DNA of 42,007 nt from NCBI GenBank assembly GCA_002367105.1, contig DFCS01000014.1, positions 1 through 42,007 on the forward strand. The letters are read 5' to 3'. This stretch comes from Hungatella sp. UBA3048 (GTDB taxonomy: Bacteria; Bacillota; Clostridia; Lachnospirales; Lachnospiraceae). Position 1 is the first letter of the stretch. Every line of letters starts with the position of its first letter. Of this stretch, positions 23,101-25,337 are shown piece after piece. Under the pieces are notes generated by a model. That model searched no databases. It had not been told where the DNA came from and worked only from the letters and a program-made list of their open reading frames with translations. Position numbers and translations under genes: made by a program.

Positions 23101-23436
23101 ATACAATTTTCCTATGACCAGATCCTTTTGATCCCCTTCAAAAGGGATCAGATCTTCCTTTAATTCCGGTCTTATGTCAAAATCCTTTTTAATAACCTTT
23201 TCAATGGCTGACTGGGTGACTTGGACGTCAATAATCCTTGCCGCTTCGGACGGAGTTGCTTCCGACGGAGATGCTTTCCCTGCATTGGATGAAGTTTCAC
23301 TTCTTCGCTCTGTAGTCTCAGAGGCATATGCGGTAGTAACTGTTAGCTGTGATATATTTCCGGAAACAATCGCAGCTGTCAGCAACCAGGCAATTACCCT
23401 TTTTAAGCGATGCACTTTCTTCACTGCACCATTCAT
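8116..23436 (-). CDS. Giant LPXTG-anchored SpaA/Cna-B repeat surface adhesin (5,106 residues)
   Basis: An uninterrupted 5,106-codon frame starts at the ATG at 23436 with AGGAGG 8 nt upstream. Residues 1-38 form a signal peptide ending AYA. After an N-terminal region comes an acidic Glu/Thr/Gln-rich linker (about 208-320) and SVSRHEVPVL (about 322-331). An adhesin-like section (about 430-800) precedes a long train of SpaA/Cna-B beta-sandwich modules (about 810-2940) with recurring APxGY and Y-x-(I/V/L)-x-E signatures. DUF11-like modules (about 2950-3600), one SdrD-B-like module (WIDDNNNGIQDE near 3612), more SpaA modules to about 5010, a Gly/Pro spacer, LPKTG (about 5071), a hydrophobic helix and KKKK complete it. 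The LPKTG signal implies sortase attachment to the cell wall. Lys-Asn isopeptide bonds are typical of the family. No sortase gene is in the window, so this is not a classic pilus cluster. Adhesion is inferred. Confidence 0.93.
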   Translation of the reverse strand: MNGAVKKVHRLKRVIAWLLTAAIVSGNISQLTVTTAYASETTERRSETSSNAGKASPSEATPSEAARIIDVQVTQSAIEKVIKKDFDIRPELKEDLIPFEGDQKDLVIGKLYEELEGKTLVLQKKIGKAMYLVVVSDTLEGEPFFEADKSDRIKQESFLKNIQIIGVNGYKDRDCEFRLRIIGDDLMITDAHMEEFAVIGERLKTSEQPSSAGKQSGGSGSLGTKETTAVTEEETKAQETDSEETENQETKNQETEAQETSEAENKRSEPAEETQSQTEAGKESKAEEHSREAAEKAENAVKEDDSNSEGSGEDLSVSSLSMNGFSVSRHEVPVLFSTENERATASDADMEDSGSDDADLVSVGDTKILSEEERAALMGTDMATLNGEEKKINLLSFLSQPSFGMVVHSYGMTLLNTEVDGEGKLSPYETALTYYGPEAADKKEAVEVNLSQNKTGSIEAGILYTYTITYTMQAAPLYEYAAGGKLSLFDSYENAKILFTVPDGIAIEEQPGKVKLVSSDGEEKVFEISVGDDQNVIRPGKSDSITMNAYIDGNGERAVGEEFTLPQDSVAFYADVKVADKTDKEHVTYPGNIETITYAEQPADTTITLVSDDAWHIKKSVNSADNSYTVVRDNAGNPEFVDITYLIEVGMYGSSGEISRQPSGTIYQTYGRTGFKEDSYKITDSLKILTEHAPEAMKPISVTATWGDGSDVQVISNEDGSITIDQFKTQGQNGADHIYVSDQAPTYSSYLVTARYPYEPFLLKYNDERAGNKSVFTVNNKAHLEYVKLGTDQLVTEDSDVNVAVHEVNKPAVIKIKKEIDEGLGFTQKYGSAMEKEYPGMAGFEIYSLDSDNSLTPYDNYTVIDNRGQKINNNNIAVNPSNEETESGFYTTGDDGYIQIQVDPGTYVIKEKSNPVGTQFSFAKVGTNAVVSGDDIKVTLKADERAEITVVNEVIGKGAIEFYKKARIWTSADHNEADLAALDGAEFTLYQKNEDGSLSEVKTVKSDNKGYVLFKPVTPGNYIVREKSANGYIPDNHDYQVTVEAGKTSPVKTGNNILVNTLNEAKVNVTKWMQDDKGDYIKVPGAYSGDFNNKFWFEENAGGTWKKVSIGSKTTYSLDNTSQFTATLPVCDGSGQIIEYRVVEEVPDGYSDGNGSKDGFSQEIKENKTYIYKTFTLEALKMTQVDLKNNKGGTLKLQKEAWSINSNSPNNNASKSGFQFNLYYKVGNDFTEVLPHKVYTTDSNGEILVKGLDVTKEYYWSEINSSGRLEPEDSSKTVISEDQVFIGPYKVTRESDTTVKAYNIPQKIPYWLYKVDITDNKNPITAQFKIIRDADKTVIFNGAVSNEGIYVILDPGTDYIIEETAAPVNFVKGKDIKITTPKGPVLKADLKRWYSQGNMETRRTFENKPYKSVSIKKTQYDANGTANQNAVIPFDVYVKNGSDFTITGSLNSSVSAQLAPGSYYFKEVVPSGNINPYHLLSDAEKAQGAHPGNPGYEISGTDVYYGPVPITAASASNEKNLDLYLAGPNKPLENYKDHGKVTVTKKDALRDITVNGAVFGIFKAEGFDVNNWENSIRNPIQTVTTSGSGQATFDSTSLKIFDAVGNRIAYVIAEITPPNGYLPSHEMLTTALMEGKVITTVNGVTNGSPLVIKNEPKLTIRTQKYWRDGWNYQFYQVDHVLGNVKLSLYKANADGVTADYVKTETTNTYDGIATFYDINRNDTYYVVEVRVPTKEETGFGFDLNMKDKTPLAEGNSEPPKTLSVSDLEAGMYNAVKYTGKDLEKTADSLIQNTDPLYNYKPWVQFTILKTCDGMAVDGTTHKAENVNGAKFTLYKMKGDEKDLSGFRLEDMADESMFEKVDGYESGTRINPKTGIRANGEFDTAILETGKVYWLVEDEAAPGYQLPGGRQIVAVFAPKDSGYSGYDDMLHLYENGRNEQIAVVKNQHGDGPGGLDAYYFQIALNKWLKDAGKPNEEPTLLGGAKFQIWLLDPDSKEKLLPVEVVETGLESDKENKTGYALSKMIRMGKLKAELESKGYDETSIDRILKLENEEVKVLFGLEEVYAPSKIQMDTTLHYLNVTIPKNKDIIDSQYFWEQGKAEEYRLINTVLDQYPVTLAKYGYVPDTGTFGKTDEELNVLNIGKTPLSGVQFEIWQYQWVNGDYKYVNIGTYTTESNGQVKIPNGLQAGRYKLKETLTVDQQKNYITMYTGENELWRYFTVGSTPSTVNVYNPEKPELVIEKTTWSGNPFIDLGGINFTIQKQGSSEIKAATIKLANGKYAASFHNLDSGVYTIKAEALGSEAAKAVTSRYFEKTAVNVGYEAKANGEKVSLVPVGNGVKGKQATAAVKNPRLADLVIRKTDAETKASGSGMAGASFKVEFLKFRSGTDLIGGVLQNVTDEGYKKPDQGFAVKGTLTDNKDGFYTMKGCEPGWYRITEQKAPAGYTIDAQPVIVAVVGDMAGGYEGTLSVTIENRKKAELTVTKKLFFGDGFKHDDNIAGKLPAEIVFDIYTYSNNAYKQVLDENSKPVQVKIQSFAAQDGYYAAKGTVLLPQNPAGGAYYLKEQENSDWMLSALGAEDNGILQADGYIKVGGVSDFTSQNPVSITVNNQYAKAKIRLTKVDGMDPSNQLTGAAFKLYSDPELTNAVGDFAEIGQSGIYEIIFSTKEHSPGTYYIKEVNAPAGYIAITTAIPAEGLAAETGKTTEVTVKNQGGIDLQITKYSGNGSLETLKSGISFELYRKSAGGTWTYVTEGTTDSQGKLSFRGLDLPTGDSYGVYEVTKKENGLETFRMASFEGDGGTILPTTADVVKNGETKTGLDLYVLTGNNTVTPGVYGFNAHNQEALPLRLIKNDVNKSDNPDGSVAVFMKITEKETGKQVGDMVAVPYGETGITVLLLPGTYVIEETAVTQNSLGYVINKDDTRTIYRKEVEITKGMIPGACEFTNVKQKTGVTLDKTSLTTTLKDLWWNEGQTVTYTLTPHVVNSIPLDRLVITDTGLKMLDAGKSVLSEADYTNEKYTITGVKPGKATEQNRIRGAQTGTIMADVTFYDFSGNQVGEVQSVEVSGDGEIGLVKPVSGINVKSFQISYRDDTLKSSTDNHYVLGNDFVPGSIEVTVKLNRQDAKLPDGTYKKEIKYIRNKADVAMDFRAWDINGNLAQNQVKSQAEKECDIQVIQSQAPTISVKKSVDPIKGIQPSDILTYTLYVKNDTTSNDPDIVPMQKPILIDYVPFGVTVSGESAGENHLLKAVTLKDAPEGVTIEETVRKVDKDTGRETLFIQLSGALAKGESVTVEVKAQIAGSVINYGKNILNELYVTSDVLQPAFSLNQTGASFMIKTDSGSKWPSPDLPKDVKLPDEKYRSYGYASDSAENTMSTGTGLILHKEVKGNLDTRFVSGTTVGTVEKSADDTDLTNSDGSVLYRLMVNNDSTSNFITRLQFMDILPAQGDYSTGGFDRKSDYRLKYVGIQSIAIENRMDHDPGRKVSGFSHEVTYSDKAFKDSATAKTGKDSMLSDNSDGFWKVSSNDPSAIRIKITDPLFYLAPGENLVVTYETVVPYTEKKELDDVAYGYAVNDFATSYSYKQNLSDDSEIKFIQAQTSNAVQVVLIPGKVKVSGRIWIDDNNNGIQDESIENDHLLTDLLPLLQSRYFEVSLMKYGKSGDNEDNGTVGLSDARFLFDGLTPAKPFGITGTEFTKDQENSWYSNQSLIVSKLKGDDPAHYQIFIKTKEMPVGYKDLVLRLAKPTMLSAGENPDAGRSRLPETLVKEGSNYEESLDSNFKGRKGSYASEDFFLWSTGEVYDKTKDIGFVPFRNVTIKKTNEAGNPVEGAHFSIYGPYTNEEMAAFKKSGITSTEALGKPVAQGSTGLTGAEAIWDAGELLYYRNYIVVEDQATAGYEIANAKTADMVPMDSYQVNGQKAWELLSKEFKTDGNPIPSVITVKNGYVSGSLEFTKLDGLTEKELGGAAFKIEKKDAAVEDAWKAFIEVLKADPESMGVTKVTATDSAVEFEVVTGKVTLTGIPYGTYTLSEIRVPDGYDITKKQADIEFRIESNGQKAALSNLPGNLIKNTRTEYSLSLKKADNAGNDKVAGIKFAITGPGKYESSSWNPFSKDGFKLNDPSESGYEVKQTDEEGRITWNLPYGDYKIEELDAEGYETVAPFYVRIDVNGSVSLLNGEDRSELTLSSSEQNQINLIVKNVIKTGSLGLEKIDGETRKAITGAQFELSGTSVIDGAFAAYQNHVTGLGLSHVLTGNENGRLYIRFQVDGTEDSMKGILTQIPYGSYILKEIKAPEGYLFSSGSEWMKDVTIESAEGVNLTGSNGIINTPHELNIEKRDQMTEELLPGAVFVLMTTDGKYVALDDNNSYTGIKESQAEGTAFTTGSNGKVTVKRLPAGNYVLKEMEAPADYGVAADKEITVLRSGNTETVKVYDVRNKAKIRINKAASHNHEMRLDGAVFEIYSDKDLTALAGTMTTGNGGIGESEMLPLGTYYVKEQKAPAGYELSDRVYEVTLSSEKKAYTVQADGNDFVTDDYGTGSLVFDKVDSLTDEALAFARFSLTRKEAQVDGAFDRFAENLKNKSQDELNAMGISDIETEDGKILFTAVNGHVDMKGIPYGMYTLKEEKAPKGYLSLNGKAEFDFIITEDQREADLQNGNAVVNERAQFELQLKKLDDLGNRVSGIQFEILGPGRYEETGVLSIFGANRFKTDADADTGLFTTGEDGIIYLGLKHGDYRIREISSDRYDFIEPFYIRIDEEGKVSILKDNSSAVTVSNEALVTIAVTNKISTGNLEMEKVDGENNGKRLEGAEFVLSNLSTLVPGAWDSYRHQVASEGVSWMADQVLGNTITFVLNGKGVITNLPYGTYRLVEKKAPDGYLLGTTPWSAEFTINDSNKEIRYTKPGLFEKTNGAIENMPSKITVVKTNAVYADVKLKGAEFILKASDGRYVKLDQGSFAGYTDDKAAAGRFVTDSDGQFVIKRLPKDTYTFLETKAPAGYYINSNIAPVTFDGINSFTITIQDEKIKGGGGSSGGPSGKDNPGGPGETVTIVPDPVPLADLPGGESVDLLIVDDGNVPLAKLPKTGDRQNAAGKVMVTLSGFMMALYAALSKKKKEN
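8405..11616 (-). repeat. Super-repeat of SpaA modules at the C-terminal end of the giant adhesin
   Basis: Two blocks carry the same order of distinguishable modules. Block 1 (about 9850-11616) reads FTKLDG, SLKKADNAGN, LGLEKIDGE, LNIEKRD and IRINKAAS types. Block 2 (about 8405-9849) reads FDKVDS, LQLKKLDDLGN, LEMEKVDGEN and ITVVKTN types. Matching details recur at matching places: GPGKYE and GPGRYE in the second module, DGKYVALD and DGRYVKLD in the fourth. The blocks are diverged at the residue level, so a whole four- or five-module segment was duplicated long ago. Confidence 0.75.
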
Positions 23437-23512
23437 ACTTTATCCTCCTAATTTATTTCTATCTTCCCGTTAAAATCTATAGATAAGCCCAAAGCTGTAT
23501 TTTCTATTTATT

Positions 23513-23545
23513 CAGTATATAGCCCTTTGGTTACAGTTTGGTTAT
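23513..23545 (-). promoter_or_regulatory. Activator-type promoter of the giant adhesin gene
   Basis: On the minus strand the -10 TATACT (23514-23519) is 9 nt from a GGTTAC box (23529-23534). A GGTTAT box follows 11 bp further out (23540-23545). No -35 hexamer is present. The 32-nt element matches the vWA gene promoter at 24 positions, including GGG in the spacer. The resulting leader is about 70 nt. Confidence 0.65.
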
Positions 23546-23587
23546 ATTATCTTAGTTTTGATAAAAAATTCTTGTAACCGTTTTCAA

Positions 23588-23620
23588 ATTGTTAACCACT
23601 TTCAAATATTGGTTGACAAT
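23588..23620 (+). promoter_or_regulatory. BirA (biotin repressor) operator upstream of bioY
   Basis: ATTGTTAACC (23588-23597) and GGTTGACAAT (23611-23620) form an inverted repeat with one mismatch and a 13-nt spacer, the form of BirA boxes in Firmicutes. The right arm contains the -35 hexamer, so bound BirA would block transcription when biotin is plentiful. A half-site-like direct copy (TTGTAACC) lies just upstream at 23572-23579. Confidence 0.85.
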
Positions 23621-23641
23621 CAATTCGGCATGTGTTACCAT
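23613..23641 (+). promoter_or_regulatory. bioY promoter
   Basis: A perfect -35 TTGACA (23613-23618) and an extended -10 (TGT then TACCAT, 23633-23641) are 17 nt apart. The -35 lies inside the right arm of the BirA operator. Confidence 0.75.
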
Positions 23642-23680
23642 GCCATTAGAATTTTATACCAGATAAGGGAGCATGATCTT

Positions 23681-24262
23681 ATGAATACTGCAAAATCGTT
23701 TCAAACAAAGAGCTCATCCGCAAATCGGATAACAACAAAGGAACTGGTCCTAGCCGGCATGTTTGCGGCTGTTCTTGCCGTAATTTCCCAATTATCTATC
23801 CCTATGCCAACAGGAGTCCCCATTACCATCCAGATTTTTGGAGTGGCACTTATAGGAACCGTGTTAGGATGGAGACTGGGCTTTTTAGCAACTCTGATTT
23901 ACCTCCTCTTAGGCGCTGTGGGCCTGCCGGTCTTTTCAAACTTTCGCGGAGGCATCCAATTCTTGCTGGATCTTACCGGCGGTTACAAATGGGGCTGGCT
24001 TATTATGGTGCTCCTCTGCGGCATCAGGCCGAAAACCGGCAGCAAGCTGCTAAACACAATTCTTTTATTTCTGCTTCCTGTTCTTGGTACTCTTATAGAT
24101 GAGGCCATCGGAGGCCTTCAATGGGCAGCGTTATCCGGAGATATGTCGGTATCAGCCGTATTTTCCTATTCCATTGTGGCATTTGTTCCCAAGGATATTA
24201 TACTTACAGTGATAGCTGTCATCACCGGAATTCCTATTCGAAAAGCCGTTTCACGGCAATGA
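23681..24262 (+). CDS. bioY: BioY biotin transporter (ECF-type substrate-binding subunit)
   Basis: This 193-residue membrane protein binds biotin and, with a shared energizing module (EcfA/A'/T, not in the window), imports it. The family core is visible: MFAAVLAVISQLSIPMP and VPITIQIFGVAL in the first segments, a Gly-rich LGWRLGFLATLIYLLLGAVG section, and the GLPVFSNFRGG and LTGGYKWG signature. About six membrane segments are apparent. I chose the ATG at 23681, with AAGGGA about 10 nt upstream, over a TTG at 23558 that would add 41 non-family residues and start upstream of the operator. The BirA box and the terminator downstream make it a single-gene biotin-regulated unit, divergent from the giant adhesin gene. 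Confidence 0.95.
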   Translation: MNTAKSFQTKSSSANRITTKELVLAGMFAAVLAVISQLSIPMPTGVPITIQIFGVALIGTVLGWRLGFLATLIYLLLGAVGLPVFSNFRGGIQFLLDLTGGYKWGWLIMVLLCGIRPKTGSKLLNTILLFLLPVLGTLIDEAIGGLQWAALSGDMSVSAVFSYSIVAFVPKDIILTVIAVITGIPIRKAVSRQ

Positions 24263-24278
24263 TAAAGATTTATGACCG

Positions 24279-24307
24279 GCCGGCGCCCATGAAAGCGCCG
24301 GCTTTTT
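24279..24307 (+). terminator. Terminator of bioY
   Basis: GCCGGCGC (24279-24286) pairs with GCGCCGGC (24295-24302) and five T follow. It lies 17 nt after the bioY stop. Confidence 0.9.
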
Positions 24308-24328
24308 AGCGTAACATTTCCATAAGTC

Positions 24329-24357
24329 TTGACAGGAAACATTTTGAAACTTAAAAT
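24329..24357 (+). promoter_or_regulatory. nudC promoter
   Basis: TTGACA (24329-24334) and TAAAAT (24352-24357) are 17 nt apart, giving a leader of about 70 nt before the nudC ATG. Confidence 0.75.
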
Positions 24358-24384
24358 AGTTACAATGCCCCAACACAAATAATC

Positions 24385-24420
24385 AGAAAGGAAGTTCAGT
24401 ATCCATTTGGATCACTGAAC
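24385..24420 (+). promoter_or_regulatory. Shine-Dalgarno-like site followed by a hairpin in the nudC leader
   Basis: AGAAAGGAAG (24385-24394) is the only strong ribosome-site-like motif, but it is 40 nt from the ATG. Between them GTTCAGT (24394-24400) pairs with ACTGAAC (24414-24420), with an inner ATCC/GGAT pair. Folding would shorten the distance to about 14 nt. This may control translation, or a weaker GGTG at 24421 may serve. Confidence 0.4.
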
Positions 24421-24434
24421 GGTGTTACTCACAG

Positions 24435-25277
24435 ATGATTCAGGATATTTTCCCCCATGTTTTCCATAACGAATTTCAAATAAAAACTCCTGGTATGGAC
24501 AGCTATTTTCTTTATTTCCAGGATGGCCGTCTCCTCCTTGATCACAGGACTTCCAAAAGAATCCCTCAGTTTGAAGATATAAAAAGCCAGGGCAAGGAAG
24601 CCATGTCCTGCTCTGACTATCTTTTTTCCATTGACCAGATGGATTTTTTTCTTATAGATGAAACCGCAGTCACCCTGACAGAAACAGATTCACTTACCTT
24701 TTACGAAACTGGCATCATAAGGGATCTAAAGCCCATGTGGGTGTCCTTTGCGGCTATTTCCGCAGGACAGCTCCACCGGTTTTACAGCTCCAACCGTTTC
24801 TGCGGTTGCTGTGGCTCTCCTATGATGAAGAGTAAAAAAGAAAGGTCCATGGTCTGTTCCTCCTGCGGCAACACTGTTTACCCAAAGATTGCTCCAGCCG
24901 TCATTGTGGCTGTCACGTACAACGGAAAGCTTCTGCTGACGAAGTATGCCGGAAGGGAATATACCCGGTATGCCCTGGTCGCAGGTTATACAGAATTTGG
25001 AGAAACCCTGGAAGAAACGGTAAACCGGGAAGTGATGGAGGAAGTAGGGCTTCGGGTTAAAAATATCCGCTATTATAAAAACCAGCCATGGGGATTCAGC
25101 GATTCCATTTTAGTGGGATACTGGGCTGAGCTTAATGGTTCTCCACAGGTTCGCCTGGATGAAACAGAATTATCCACAGCCGTCTGGATGGCTCCTGAGG
25201 ATATCCCTGATGATTTCACCAATTTAAGCCTGACCCATGAAATGATCCTTCTCTTCAAAAATGGAAAGGTGTCATAA
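24435..25277 (+). CDS. nudC: NAD(H) pyrophosphatase / NAD-capped RNA decapping Nudix hydrolase
   Basis: This 280-residue protein has the NudC layout. An N-terminal domain (1-115) precedes a zinc ribbon with CGCCG and CSSCG pairs (about 122-145), then a Nudix domain. The Nudix box GYTEFGETLEETVNREVMEE (about 184-203) continues with VGL and keeps the REVMEEVG catalytic helix that binds Mg2+. The family-specific motif after the box appears as NQPWGFSDS, close to the usual SQPWPFPxS. NudC enzymes split NADH into NMNH and AMP and remove NAD caps from RNA. It stands alone between the bioY terminator and a terminator shared with adhE. Specificity is inferred from the motif, and the start codon has no close ribosome site. 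Confidence 0.9.
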   Translation: MIQDIFPHVFHNEFQIKTPGMDSYFLYFQDGRLLLDHRTSKRIPQFEDIKSQGKEAMSCSDYLFSIDQMDFFLIDETAVTLTETDSLTFYETGIIRDLKPMWVSFAAISAGQLHRFYSSNRFCGCCGSPMMKSKKERSMVCSSCGNTVYPKIAPAVIVAVTYNGKLLLTKYAGREYTRYALVAGYTEFGETLEETVNREVMEEVGLRVKNIRYYKNQPWGFSDSILVGYWAELNGSPQVRLDETELSTAVWMAPEDIPDDFTNLSLTHEMILLFKNGKVS

Positions 25278-25280
25278 CAT

Positions 25281-25324
25281 AAAAAAGCAAAAGGCCGACC
25301 CGAAATTCGGGTACGGCCTTTTGC
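25281..25324. terminator. Bidirectional terminator between nudC and adhE
   Basis: GCAAAAGGCCG (25287-25297) pairs with CGGCCTTTTGC (25314-25324), with an inner CCCGAA/TTCGGG stem. Six A on the left provide the U-run for adhE on the minus strand; the stem's own TTTT serves nudC. The genes converge here, 60 nt apart. Confidence 0.9.
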
Positions 25325-25337
25325 CACCTATTTAAAC

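Noticed and set aside
8116..23436. CRISPR-like or transposon-derived repeats in the giant gene
   Set aside because: The repeats are diverged protein modules in one frame, not short identical repeats with unique spacers, and no transposase or terminal repeats are seen.
23558..23680. TTG start that would add 41 residues to BioY
   Set aside because: It lies upstream of the BirA operator and the bioY promoter, the extra residues are not family sequence, and the ATG at 23681 has a ribosome site.
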